This document shows positions 24,801 through 33,681 of a stretch of DNA of 64,000 nt, one piece after another (the stretch's first letter is position 1; each line of letters opens with the position of its first letter). Under the pieces are notes generated by a model. That model was not told where the DNA came from and made no database searches. It saw only the letters and a program-made list of their open reading frames with translations. Made by a program: the position numbers and the translations under genes. This stretch comes from Parapristionchus giblindavisi. Lineage: Eukaryota; Nematoda; Chromadorea; Rhabditida; Diplogasteridae. The stretch is from the NCBI GenBank assembly GCA_943737045.1, contig CALSFV010000656.1, positions 186,001-250,000 on the forward strand, in the 5' to 3' direction.

Positions 24801-25052
24801 TGAGTATACTGTATTTGAAGGAGTACGGTATCCATCGATCGATACTACCGTATTCTCACAGCAATCAATCCTATCATTTCGTATGAGTTATAAGCCGAGC
24901 AATAATTGTAGTATCGATCGATACTACTGTATACCGTCCAATCGATAATCGTTTCAGACGCCAAGCACCTGTTGCGTAAGATGATTACGGTAGACGCGGA
25001 TCTGCGGTTGTCCGCGAGCGCTGTCCTCGAACATCCATGGCTGGAGACGTGA
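15826..25052 (+). CDS. DCLK-like serine/threonine protein kinase (kinase domain only)
   Basis: Eleven exons give 308 codons plus TGA: 15826-15871, 15949-16015, 16187-16325, 21327-21393, 21608-21690, 22401-22475, 24280-24369, 24425-24527, 24595-24659, 24703-24799, 24958-25052. Residues about 48-305 are a CAMK-type kinase domain: GKGNFSTV (glycine loop), CALK (ATP lysine), AHRDVKPEN (catalytic loop), VKLCDFGLA (DFG), CGTPTYCAPE (activation segment) and VDVWSLGVVMHVLL. The LASAIKYLH-like TASALAYLHS and GPLT-ICGTPTY- context best match doublecortin-like kinases (zyg-8/DCLK). No doublecortin domain is seen; the N-terminus is short and Ser/Gly-rich. All catalytic residues are present. Exons 1-3 are least certain: exon 3 needs the second AG of TTCAGAG. 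Introns hold a mariner and several MITEs. Confidence 0.82.
16600..17350. repeat. Kinase-gene intron with (TC)n tract
   Basis: A CT-rich microsatellite spans about 17008-17078, with family B MITE-like CTCCGCTCTGGCC fragments near 16800. No exon is seen. Confidence 0.7.
17422..18692 (-). mobile_element. Degenerate mariner transposon
   Basis: About 1271 bp. Terminal inverted repeats start TTAGGCGACGACATAAATAA on the left and end TTATGTCGCCACCTAA on the right. Both sides are flanked by TA, the expected target duplication. On the minus strand, broken transposase frames are seen: HDNARPHAKRTTHAELTGYE, YSPDLADYGCHLFPALHHF (the SPDLAP-D-HLF hallmark) and an N-terminal CPREEVGLDRLL piece. Several frameshifts and stops mean it is inactive. 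It lies in the large third intron of the kinase gene. Confidence 0.9.
18693..21326. other. Kinase intron 3, remainder: repeats only
   Basis: Holds a GA-rich tract (19250-19335), family B MITE relatives (about 19485-19560 and 20764-20880), and AT-rich sequence. I found no exon in this stretch. Confidence 0.6.
20764..20880. repeat. Foldback MITE family B (TCTCCGCTCTGGC type)
   Basis: Has AGCTTGAAACTCTACGCTCT, a loop with CACTTTCTTTGTTTACGAG, then GCGGAGAGTAAAATTAG. Relatives: 26350-26458, 31575-31695, 32482-32612, about 19485-19560, 22640-22720, 25651-25690. Confidence 0.75.
23501..23700. repeat. Near-perfect 200-bp hairpin
   Basis: TATATCACTGGAATCGGTAT at the left end is the complement of the right end. 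The arms (about 85-90 bp) are almost identical around a loop near GAAAACTTCAATATTCGGGG. It lies in an intron of the kinase gene. The high arm identity suggests recent insertion. Confidence 0.9.
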
Positions 25053-25092
25053 ACTGTTGCCAGATCCAACATTCATTCTTCTGTACCATCTC

Positions 25093-25205
25093 TGGTATTT
25101 CGAAACTTAAAGTCTACTTAGATTCTGCACTTGAAGTAGACTTGTAAGTCTACTTCAAGTCTGTGACGTAGTTTAAGTAGACTTTAAGTTTCGAAATACC
25201 AGAGA
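25093..25205. repeat. Foldback MITE family C (GGTATTTCGAAACTTAAAG ends)
   Basis: Inverted ends TCTGGTATTTCGAAACTTAA and the complement, with GTAGACTT repeats inside. A second copy is at about 30377-30552 and a diverged stretch at 23208-23400. It lies about 40 bp after the kinase stop codon. Confidence 0.8.
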
Positions 25206-25708
25206 GAATGCAATATCCGAATCGTAACTGAACTCTCAAGCCTCTTTCCCCGCCATAACCACCGTTTCTTCCCATTGATCTTTGATCTTTGATCTCCCGA
25301 TGTGACATACTCCTCCTTCATCCATAATCTACGTTCTAGTATTTTTCAATATAAATTAATATTTATTAATATGTATCCCTTTCCCGGTTCGACCAACCTC
25401 ATTCTATCGTCTTTCGTGTAGCCAAATCCCACCCAGTCTTTCGATCCCCTTTTCTGATCTTTCGTTTATGATCTTTGATCTTTGATCTTTCCCATTTAAT
25501 ATTTTTTCTATTGTGGTGTGCTCTGTTGAAATCTGTACAGTGGATAAAAATGAACGTGTTTATTTTTACCCGATTTGGTTTCTTGGTGAAAAACATTTTA
25601 ATTAAATCTGCTATCTTTTGTTGGTTATATAGCATAATTTAGAATTAAATATGTATTGCCAATGCGGAGAGTAAAATTAACTTGAGTCGGGGGGGGGGGG
25701 GTGCTTAC

Positions 25709-25896
25709 CTGATGTCTGGGTGGGTCAGCGACCCGCAGTGACAGAGATACGGGCTGCTGATTTCTATCTTCGCTGCTGTAGTGGGATGGCTGATGTTGCT
25801 GGTGCGAGTAGTACTCCGCGGACTGGTTTACGGTATTCGGTTGGTATTGATTAGTCTGAGGAGGAGGTGGAGCTTCTTGTGGAGGCCCGCTCACTG
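25709..25896 (-). CDS. Orphan Pro/Gln-rich candidate exon
   Basis: Open frame reading SGPPQEAPPPPQTNQY, then SAEYYSHQQHQPSHYSSED, then LSLRVADPPRHQ, ending at a good donor GTAAGC (25703-25708). Acceptor candidates lie just upstream (GTCAG at about 25897). Low-complexity but with protein-like codon use. No partner exon was found: downstream is a G/C homopolymer and a half MITE. It could belong with the SPCA fragment 1.6 kb upstream or to another gene. Function unknown. Confidence 0.4.
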
Positions 25897-26116
25897 ACGC
25901 TATCGAATGTCGGTGGTCCTTAAACGTATGTCACTGACTGCTAACAATAAGGGGTACGGTATTCGGCGAATCACTTCGCAAACCCAATACACTTTCCCTG
26001 TAGGACATGTTGCCTGATCCAGTTGCCCTTCTTCGAAATATGTTATAGGTAAAAAGAAAATCTTGTTAAACGCATAAATAATTATTATATAAGACCATTT
26101 CTTCCCACTTCCTCAG

Positions 26117-26187
26117 GTATTCCGTCCATCGGTCGATGATCAAGTGTGGGCTTGTATCGCCAATAAAGAAAACTTTACTCACAAGGT
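26117..26187 (+). CDS. Orphan candidate exon
   Basis: Between TCCTCAG and GTACAA, one frame reads VFRPSVDDQVWACIANK followed by ENFTHK. Good splice signals and protein-like composition suggest a real or relic exon, but I do not recognise it and found no neighbours. The stretch 25197-27459 otherwise holds MITEs, AT-rich sequence and no clear gene. Confidence 0.3.
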
Positions 26188-26349
26188 ACAAGATTCTTAA
26201 TTTATAGACGTAGCGGCCGAAACGACATAGGGCATTGCTAGTTAACTTATATAATCAAAAAAATTATATTTAAAATGCATGCATACTTATTCGTGTACAT
26301 CGTGTACATATTAATAATATTAATTTAATTAGTAGTTTTTTGTTACTTA

Positions 26350-26458
26350 AAGGCACACCCGAGCTACCTCAAACTCTCCGCTCTGGCAATGCTCTCTCGC
26401 TTTCATCGTCCACGAGAGAGTATTGCCGATGAGGTGAGTAGAATTGGTTTGGAGTGTC
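26350..26458. repeat. Foldback MITE family B, copy
   Basis: AACTCTCCGCTCTGGCAATG, CTCTCTCG loop region, and CGAGAGAGTATTGCC on the other arm. Starts near GGCACACCCGAGCTA and ends GGTTTGGAGTGTC. Confidence 0.75.
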
Positions 26459-26994
26459 TTATTACTGTGTTGTGTTTAGGTGTTTACGGTTCCGACACAT
26501 ACATTGTTGTGAGCCGACAAAGTGGCAATTTAAGAAAATCTTGAAACTTATTTGGGATAGATGAGTAGGAGAGTAGACGAGAGAGGGAAGGACACTGAAG
26601 AGACGAAAGACATACGAGAGTGTTTGTGTACATATCTATTGTTGAAGGGAGAAATCGATATGATGATCGGAAGGAGGCCGATTGGAGTGGACAAAAAGAA
26701 GGGATTAGGTGGTGCCAGGAAAAGAAAAGAAAACAAGTGAGAGAGTATGCAAAAGGAAGAGAGTTTTCAATGACTTTCTTTTCTTTTCTTCTCTTTGGTA
26801 CGGAGCATACGAGACTTAATTGTTACGAAATTCGATTTTTTTGAAAAGTAAATATAAAAAAATAGACCATGTTTCGCGGGAACTTCTTCGGAGCTAAAAT
26901 ACAAAAATCTAAAAAGAAGTTGTCAAATCGATTGTGCATTGATAAAACAAGTACCAAATGGTCAACCGGGCAAAAGTTTTGGGGCGGACCGCGG

Positions 26995-27135
26995 TTTTTT
27001 TAACATCGGAAAATTAGTGCGAAAAGAGAAAGATATGCTCATTCTAAAATGGAGTAATCAATCAATAAAATCTATATTGATTGATTGACTGGAATTATCG
27101 ATCAAGTTTCTGCTATGATTCATCAACGGCATACA
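26995..27135. repeat. 140-bp direct duplication, copy 1
   Basis: Starts AACATCGGAAAATTAGTGCG and ends CAACGGCATACAA. The same sequence with few changes is at 28811-28947. The two copies bracket the SPCA exons. Confidence 0.85.
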
Positions 27136-27459
27136 ATCATCAACAACGGAGCGAAACTAGTAGAGAGAAACGGGGATGATCAAAAGTCGAGCAACCAATC
27201 GATAAATCATGATTGCCCAAAAGTACAGTAATCGGTATTGTTTATGAACATTGAAGAGAGACGGTAATCGATACTAAAAAATCATCATCAATGAATATAA
27301 ATTAATACAATGAAAATAAATTAGCTACTTTATACAGTATACATGGACGGTGGGTGTGGGTGATGGTGTGATATGACTACGGTATCAAGACTACGGTTAA
27401 TCATGATTATTAATCGATAAATGACAGAAAATTTATAAATATATATCGATTGTATCTGA

Positions 27460-28170
27460 CTAGCACAAGATATAGAGATCATAGAGGTATAACCTATTTA
27501 ACGGATCAAGGGACGGACGCGCAGCTATGGATCGAAGATCAAGGTCAAAGGACCAAAGATCAAAGATCAGACAAATGATTGACGGATTTGGGATGATGGA
27601 TAAAGTTGGCCGCACGTCGCTCATACAATTTGCGTCCTTCATGAAGATGAACACGGTTGATGAGAGAGCGGTCAGGAAGACGAGATCTGAAAGATCAAAG
27701 ATCAAATCTGTCCATGAGATCAAAGATCAAATCGATATATAAGATCAAAGATCAAAGATCAAAGATCGCTATACAAAATACTGTCAGCGCCTCAGTCTTG
27801 AATACGTGCTGCAGGGGTGTCCAGTAAATGACGGCCAGTTGACACAAGAGCAAACCAGAGACCGACAGACAGAAAGCACGATTCCTGAATGACAAAAAGA
27901 TAAGCTTCTCATAAGCAGCAACTACGACGGAAACCGAGCTATACTATTCTCAGTGGTGTGATGAAACCAAAACACAAGCAATCTTGACCACATCATAAAA
28001 TTATCGTACTCCAGCAGCCACCACCGTACCTCAGCAAAGATCAAAGATCAACTACCGTACCTTAGTCCAATCTCCCAAATGGACTTGGTCGCGGATAAAC
28101 ACGATAGCGCGTTGCACATATCATAGAGGACGAAGCAAGTGAATATCATTGTGGTGTCACGAGGAGTGAT
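27460..28170 (-). pseudogene. SPCA-type (ATP2C1/PMR1) Ca2+-ATPase, 3' exons only
   Basis: SPCA pumps load Ca2+ and Mn2+ into the Golgi. Three exons are seen: 28061-28170, 27775-27884 and a terminal exon from 27686 to a possible TAG at 27460. They join in phases 2 and 1. The product begins [18 protein letters not shown], then [35 protein letters not shown] and LVFLTALSSTVFIFMK. These match the last transmembrane helices (about M8-M10) of SPCA. No exon for the actuator, P or N domains, or for the DKTGT site, exists upstream: 28171-30764 holds repeats and then the end of ATR on the same strand. So this is a 3' fragment, or a gene whose body was moved away. The downstream end is uncertain. Confidence 0.75.
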
Positions 28171-28413
28171 CTAGTTATCGGCTGAATTCTGAAAGAGATC
28201 AAAGATCAAAGATCAAATATTGAAAAAAAATTACTATTTTTTCGAAAGAGATAAATATCATTTCTCCCTCTCTCCCTTCTTCATTCTCGCTCTCCCTCTC
28301 CTCCACCAATCCCTCCCCTCCTTCTCCCTCTACTCCACTCGTCGCCCCTCTCCCCAGACTGCGCACCCGCCTCTCCCCATAACAAGCGCGCGGTCGTCTC
28401 CACCATCGAGTCA

Positions 28414-28483
28414 CGTGGTGTAGTGGATAACGCTTCGGTCTTCGGATCGATGTGTCGATGGTTCGACTTCCGGCAACAGAAAT
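28414..28483 (+). other. tRNA-like module (not an intact tRNA)
   Basis: ACGTGGTGTAGTGGATAACG resembles an A box and GATGGTTCGACTTCCGGCA a B box/T arm. An intact cloverleaf is not formed. It adjoins the TTAGGC-like tract, suggesting the head of a SINE-like element. Confidence 0.5.
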
Positions 28484-28520
28484 TGTCTTTCGCCGAATTG
28501 TTCTGAGCTTTTATGCTTAG

Positions 28521-28640
28521 GTTTACGCTTATTATTGGCACGTTGCCAAGAATAAGGTTAGGCTTAGGCTTAGGCTTATTCTTGACACGTTGCCAAGAAT
28601 AAGGTTAGGCTTAGGCTTAGGCTTATTCTTGGCACGGTGC
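28521..28640 (+). repeat. Interstitial TTAGGC tract with GCCAAGAATAAG units
   Basis: Repeats of TTAGGCTTAGGC separated by TTATTCTTGGCACGTTGCC-like units, repeated about three times. TTAGGC is the nematode telomere hexamer. Confidence 0.8.
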
Positions 28641-28810
28641 CAAAAATAAGCATAAGAGTTGATATGGTGCCAGTGATAGTTGGTTCGGTGCCAAATTTGT
28701 CCCAAGGACTCCCGCGATTCCCAAACTTTCTGCAATAACGCTGGTGGTACTCGGGCACGCGACCGACAGACGCCAGGGCGCCATAATGTCGTAAAATTAA
28801 AATCTAACTG

Positions 28811-28947
28811 AAACATCGGAAAATTAGTGCGAAAAGAGAAAGATATGCTCATTCTAAAATGGAGTAATAAATCAATAAAATCTATATTGATTAATTGACT
28901 GGAATTATCGATCGAGTTTATGCTATGATTCATCAACGGCATACAAG
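28811..28947. repeat. 140-bp direct duplication, copy 2
   Basis: Second copy of the sequence at 26995-27135, same orientation, about 1.8 kb away. Confidence 0.85.
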
Positions 28948-29100
28948 ACGAAAAGGCGAAAAACTGCTGACGAAAAAAACTGTAATTGTAAGAAACTGTA
29001 ATTGCAGTGAATTCAAAGAATTCGTTGATAAAACATACGGCCATGTTTGTACAGAAAATACTTCAATTATAAAAGAAGAATCACTACACAGGCCATTTAT

Positions 29101-29740
29101 TTTTGATTTAGGCTTGTGCATTTATTTTTGATTTAGGCTTAGGCTTAGCATTTATTTTTCATTTAGGCTTAGGCTTAGCATTTTTTCATTTAGGCTTAGG
29201 CTTAATATTTATTTTTCAGGCATTTATTTTTTATTTATTCTTCATTTCATTACATTCATTTCATTTATTTATTTTTTTCATTTATTTTTCATTTCATTTC
29301 ATTCATTTCATTTATTTATTCTTTTTCATTTAGGCTTAGGGTTAGCATTTATTTACGCTTAGGCTTAGGGTTAGCATTTATTTAGACTTAGGCGTAGCAT
29401 TTAGGCTTAGCATTTTTTTAATGAAAAAATAATGGAAAATGCTAAGCGTAATCCTAAATAAATGCTAAGCCTAAAATAAATGCTAAGCCTAAGCCTAAAT
29501 GAAAAAAAAAGCTAAGCCTAAGCCTAAATGAAAAATAAATGCTAAGCCTAAGCCTAAATGAAAAAAAAATGCTAAGCCTAAGCCTAAGTGAAAAATAAAT
29601 GCTAAGCCTAAGCCTAAATGAAAAATAAATACTAAGCCTAAGCCTAAGCCTAATGAAAAAAATGCTAAGCCTAAGCCTAAATAAATGCTAAGCCTAAGCC
29701 TAAATGAAAAATAAATACACAAACCTAAATGAAAAAAATG
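29101..29740. repeat. Head-to-head array of degenerate TTAGGC repeats
   Basis: From 29101 to about 29415 the plus strand has TTAGGCTTAGGCTTAGCATT units. From about 29440 to 29740 it has the reverse complement, GCTAAGCCTAAGCCTAAAT units, so the array is palindromic about 29425. Spacers are ATTTATTTTTCATTT and complement. Open frames across it are repeat translation. Confidence 0.9.
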
Positions 29741-30092
29741 CTAACCTTTATCTATGGTAGACCAGTTAGACAACCTATAGAGAATTTGTAATGAGTGATT
29801 AGAGTAGGAGAGAAATAGGAAGTGACTACCGCGACAAAAACATATACTAAAATTGCTCGAGTTTCATTTGGTTTAATCAGAGAAAATTGTATTGTTGTCT
29901 TCGATAAAATTGGAAATGGGCAAAAAAGTTCTCTATGCTTCACTTTTTCATTGTTCGTTTAAAGCTGCTTTGATACACATAATGTAATAGATTTATCACA
30001 TCGAAGTTAGCAGTTCAATCGATATAATAAATCAGAAATCAATCAATATTATTGAACAAAATACGAAACCGTTACACAATTTGGCAGAATGA

Positions 30093-30243
30093 GTAAACCT
30101 GTGGCCGTATGCAAGAACCGTTTTCCGGGAAAATGTGACGTCATTCGCGTAGGCGGAGGGGTTTTCCAAAAATCCTCCGCCTACGATAATGACGTCACAT
30201 TTTCGCTGAAAACGGTTTTCCCGTTGTTCTTGCATACGGCCAC
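30093..30243. repeat. Foldback MITE family A, copy 3
   Basis: GTGGCCGTATGCAAGAACCG at the left is complementary to the right end. The core has AATGTGACGTCATTCGCGTA and CCTCCGCCTACG on opposing arms. Confidence 0.85.
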
Positions 30244-30376
30244 TGTACAATATTCGAGGAGTGATAGCTAAAGTTTAAAAAATAAAACACATCAGAATTT
30301 AAGAATATCTAAAAAGAGTTAAAGCCGGGAATAGATATTCGGGACAATCAATCAATAATAGCACAGTTAACCTACG

Positions 30377-30552
30377 CTGGTATTTCAAAACTTAACGTGT
30401 ACTTATCATTTTCTCTTGAAGTAGACTTGTAAGTATACTTCAATTGGTGTAATACTGTAATGTATTTCGTCAAACGTCCCTTCACTTGAAGTAGATTTAT
30501 AGTAAACTTCGAGTAGTGACGTTTTAGTAGACTTTAAGCTTTGAAATACCAG
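30377..30552. repeat. Foldback MITE family C, copy 2
   Basis: CTGGTATTTCAAAACTTAA left end and TTTGAAATACCAGAG right end, with GAAGTAGACTTGTAAGT inside. Confidence 0.8.
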
Positions 30553-30764
30553 AGCCAGGAGTGGATGATCTTTACAAAGAATGAGATTGGAATGAATTTC
30601 ACAAAGGGATAGTGAAACAGTCAAGTACACGTATTAGAACAGGCAGATATTAAAACAAAGAAGAGATCAAAGATCAATATATTCACAGGTAAGGAAAGAT
30701 CTACAAAACACTGTAAATGCCAAAAGATCAAAGATCAAAGATTAAAGACGAAAGATCAACAAAT

Positions 30765-30842
30765 TCACATGTAAGGGGACCATCCTTAATACATCTGTGC
30801 GAGAATCGTCTCATCTGTAGCGATCTCGATCAATTTGGACAC
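30765..30842 (-). pseudogene. ATR: ATR FATC exon with an in-frame stop
   Basis: The FATC tail is essential for PIKK kinase activity. This terminal exon of 26 codons reads VSKLIEIATDETILAQMY, then TAA (30786-30788), then GWSPYM and TGA. ATR proteins end QMY-GW-PYM, so the TAA replaces the conserved residue before GW, most simply by one base change from a Leu codon. The acceptor GCAG is good and the phase matches the PRD exon at 31024-31108. The gene would lose its last six residues and the conserved Gly-Trp. Confidence 0.85.
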
Positions 30843-31023
30843 CTGCAAGAGTTCAAAGATCAAATGACAATAAAACCTAAGTCTAAAGATCAAAGATCAA
30901 AGATCACACTTAGCCAAGATTAACCAAGGCTTGATGATCATCTAGATCCACATTGACTTCGATATTAAAATCTAGTTTTAAAGTTAAAGTCTAAAGATCA
31001 AAGATCAATTACAACTACCGTAC

Positions 31024-31108
31024 TTGTCCCTTGACACTCATCGGAGGCGCATTCAGAGAGTGCTTCTTCAGCGTCTTCGGCGTGACGATATGTCCCTTCA
31101 GGCGCAAT
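31024..31108 (-). pseudogene. ATR: ATR PRD exon, minus-strand copy
   Basis: The PRD lies between kinase and FATC domains. Reads LRLKGHIVTPKTLKKHSL, then NAPPMSVKGQ; human ATR has -LPLSIEGHV- here. It splices in phase 0 to the FATC exon. The plus-strand twin is at 32867-32951 (His-Thr instead of His-Ser, CAG instead of CAA at the donor). Confidence 0.85.
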
Positions 31109-31768
31109 CTTAATCATGTAAATCTTGATTATTCTTTTGATATTTATCGATTCATCGTGTAGTCAATAGTTGATACAGTTTGTCGATAGTTTATCAAAAA
31201 CATTTCGGGGTGATATTTACCATGATATCAGTTGGATTTAAAGTAGGGCTGTGCATTTTTCGTTTTTCTTTTTTTTCGTATTTTTCGGGATTTCTCGAAA
31301 AACTTTTTCGACGAAAATTTTTCGAATAAAATTCGAAAAAAGAAATTGAGTAAAAAATTTATATTTTATCATGTGAGTAGCTTCAATTAAGAATCACACA
31401 GTTGCAATTCTTACATTTCCATTTTATAGATAGTAAAATTTAGCGAATTGATGTTTTCAATAGAGAAAACATTATTTAAACTTTTTTTTCGAATTTTTCG
31501 GACTTCTCGAAAAATATTTCGAAAATTTTTCATTTTAGAATTTTTTTGTAATATATTTTTCGCACAGCCCTCATTTAAAGGCACAGCCTAATCTAATTTT
31601 ATTCTCCGCATTGACAATACTCTCTCACAGACATGGAAGCGAGAGGATTTTGCCAGAGCGGAGAGTTTCTAATTAGCTGGGGGTGTCGCTTTACCCCAGC
31701 CTTTGGTCATTACACATGGGTAATTTAACATAAAAATGATTTTTTTTCTAAATAAGATAAGATCGCAC

Positions 31769-31853
31769 TTAATCATTTCCAGCTTCTCCTGAGCGTTCTC
31801 CACCGACTTGACTCCACCGACTCCATTGCCTTCTCATGTGGAGCTCGCTGAAC
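31769..31853 (-). pseudogene. ATR: ATR exon before PRD, minus-strand copy, frameshifted
   Basis: 85 bases instead of a multiple of three. The ancestral helix appears in pieces: HEKAMESVE in one frame, ENAQEKLEMI in another. An extra AT and an extra 14 bases containing a second TCGGTGGAG explain the shift. Both changes are also in the plus-strand copy at 32331-32415. Confidence 0.75.
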
Positions 31854-32032
31854 CTATGCAGATCGACTAGAGGCTATTCACCTTGGAGACCTGCTGCGTT
31901 GATCTTTGATCTTTGGTGTTTTAAAGTGAGTGATCTTCGATCTTTTGAAGTGATTGAACTTTGATCTTTTGAAGTGATTGATCTTTGATCTTTTAAACTG
32001 ACTGATCTTTGATCACTGAACTCTCGTTGCAG

Positions 32033-32128
32033 ATTGTGCCATTCCGTCTCACTCGCAACATTGCCAATGGATTTGGCCCTACCGGAGTAGAGGGAACGTT
32101 CAGAAGAGCGGCCGAGATTACTCTTGAG
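32033..32128 (+). pseudogene. ATR: ATR kinase C-lobe exon, inverted
   Basis: [20 protein letters not shown] followed by [12 protein letters not shown]; human ATR has EIVPFRLTHNMVNGMGP and FRRACEVT here. Good splice sites, phase 0. It is on the plus strand, opposite to the rest of the gene, in the loop between the repeat arms. Confidence 0.88.
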
Positions 32129-32172
32129 GTACACTGTGGATGAGATCAAAGATCAAAGATCAATCGGCTCAG

Positions 32173-32279
32173 GTGATGCGATCCAATCAAGAGACGCTGC
32201 TGACAGTGCTGCAAGCGTTCGTTCACGACCCACTGGTCGAGTTTGGCAAGGAACGCGCTCAGCAGAACAAAGTGGCACG
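32173..32279 (+). pseudogene. ATR: ATR kinase C-terminal exon, inverted
   Basis: VMRSNQETLLTVLQAFVHDP then LVEFGKERAQQ; matches the ATR segment LMSVLKTFLHDPLVEW. It follows 32033-32128 in the natural order, but on the plus strand. Ends in phase 2. Confidence 0.88.
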
Positions 32280-32323
32280 GTAGAAGATTATCGATTTTTG
32301 TAGTTTGATCTTTGATCTTTGTC

Positions 32324-33088
32324 TGCATAGGTTCAGCGAGCTCCACATGAGAAGGCAATGGAGTCGGTGGAGCCAAGTCGGTGGAGAACGCTCAGGAGAA
32401 GCTGGAAATGATTAAGTGCGATCTTATCTTATTTAGAAAAAAAGAATCATTTTTATGTTAAATTACCCAGGTGTAATGACCAAAGGCTGGGGTAAAGCGA
32501 CACCCCCAGCTAATTAGAAACTCTCCGCTCTGGCAAAATCCTCTCGCTTCCATGTCTGCGAGAGAGTATTGTCAATGCGGAGAATAAAATTAGATTAGGC
32601 TGTGCCTTTAAATGAGGGCTGTGCGAAAAATATATTACAAAAAAAAATTCTAAAATGAAAAATTTTCGAAATATTTTTCGAGAAGTCCGAAAAATACGAA
32701 AAAAAAGAAAAACGAAAAATGCACAGCCCTACTTTAAATCCAACTGATATCATGGTAAATATCACCCCGAAATGTTTTTGATAAACTATCGACAAACTGT
32801 ATCAACTATTGACTACACGATGAATCGATAAATATAAAAACAATAATCAAGATTTACATGATTAAGATTGCGCCTGAAGGGACATATCGTCACGCCGAAG
32901 ACGCTGAAGAAGCACACTCTGAATGCGCCTCCGATGAGTGTCAAGGGACAGGTACGGTAGTTGTAATTGATCTTTGATCTTTAGACTTTAACTTTAAAAC
33001 TAGATTTTAATATCGAAGTCAATGTGGATCTAGATGATCATCAAGCCTTGGTTAATCTTGGCTAAGTGTGATCTTTGATCTTTGATCT
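32324..33088. repeat. Right arm of the long inverted repeat at the ATR locus
   Basis: Reverse complement of 30885-31862, with a 215-bp internal deletion. Carries plus-strand copies of two ATR exons, 32331-32415 (frameshifted) and 32867-32951 (PRD), and a family B MITE at 32482-32612. Confidence 0.92.
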
Positions 33089-33160
33089 TTACAAAATTAT
33101 GTTTCGCTAAAATTTAAAAAAATTGAATGATACAAACTGAGAGGAAATAATGTTCTTCAG

Positions 33161-33217
33161 GTGCTCAGTTCAATGCAGAAGCCAAAACGACTCACGTTGA
33201 GAGGAAGTGATGGAAAG
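33161..33217 (+). pseudogene. ATR: ATR N-lobe (P-loop) exon, inverted and out of order
   Basis: VLSSMQKPKRLTLRGSDGK, matching the ATR segment LASLQKPKKISLKGSDGK that starts the kinase domain. It is flanked by CTTCAG and GTTGAT. It lies on the plus strand, after the PRD exon, whereas it should precede the exon at 33613-33681. Confidence 0.88.
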
Positions 33218-33326
33218 GTTGATTTATTGATTGATTTATTTATTGATGCTAATTGTCTCCATTAGAGATTATTACGATCACGATTACGATAGGATTATAG
33301 CAATAAATCAATAAATCAATGGATAC

Positions 33327-33410
33327 CTGGAGGGGAGTGACGGAGAAGGTGCGCACCATGAGTTGACGTCGTCGAGCCTCGGGAGAGCGACGCATCAGGC
33401 AATTCATCAT
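33327..33410 (-). pseudogene. ATR: ATR kinase N-lobe exon
   Basis: MMNCLMRRSPEARRRQLMVR then TFSVTPLQ, matching ATR LINKCLRKDAESRRRELHIR-TYAVIPL. Phase 0, donor GTATCC. It is in the natural strand and follows 33613-33681. The next exons expected on this strand (helices before and including the GDRH catalytic loop and DFN) are absent. Confidence 0.88.
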
Positions 33411-33612
33411 CTGTAAACAGTATTTAATATGTTTTTTATGAATATTTAAAATAAACATTATTATTATAATTAACAATATAAGCAAAACATGCACCAGCAG
33501 GGTAAAAATCATGTATAATATTATATCTCCAATTGTTCGCACGAATCTACCAGGTTATAAAAAGGATAGAAAAGTTATACAAATAAATAAATATTTAAAT
33601 CAAAAGCAAAAC

Positions 33613-33681
33613 CTTGCAGAATGCCATGAAGCGACCGTCCATTCGCAACTCGTCCTTGTTCTTACACAGAATCATGTATGA
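33613..33681 (-). pseudogene. ATR: ATR kinase exon with the ATP-binding lysine
   Basis: SYMILCKNKDELRMDGRFMA then FCK, matching ATR YIMMCKPKDDLRKDCRLMEF. The Lys in LCK aligns with the ATP-binding Lys. Good splice sites, phase 0. The exon that should directly precede it lies inverted at 33161. Confidence 0.88.

Larger units (their letters stand above)
30885..31862. repeat. Left arm of the long inverted repeat at the ATR locus
   Basis: Near-exact reverse complement of 32324-33088. It carries minus-strand copies of two ATR exons (31769-31853 and 31024-31108) and a family B MITE. It is about 215 bp longer than the right arm because of an extra TTTTTCG-rich stretch at about 31285-31495. Confidence 0.92.

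Noticed and set aside
27720..27770. CRISPR-like array of GATCAAA repeats
   Set aside because: Seven-base tandem units without spacers, spread through introns of a eukaryotic genome.
29495..29722. LGLGLA-repeat open frame
   Set aside because: Translation of the degenerate TTAGGC array.
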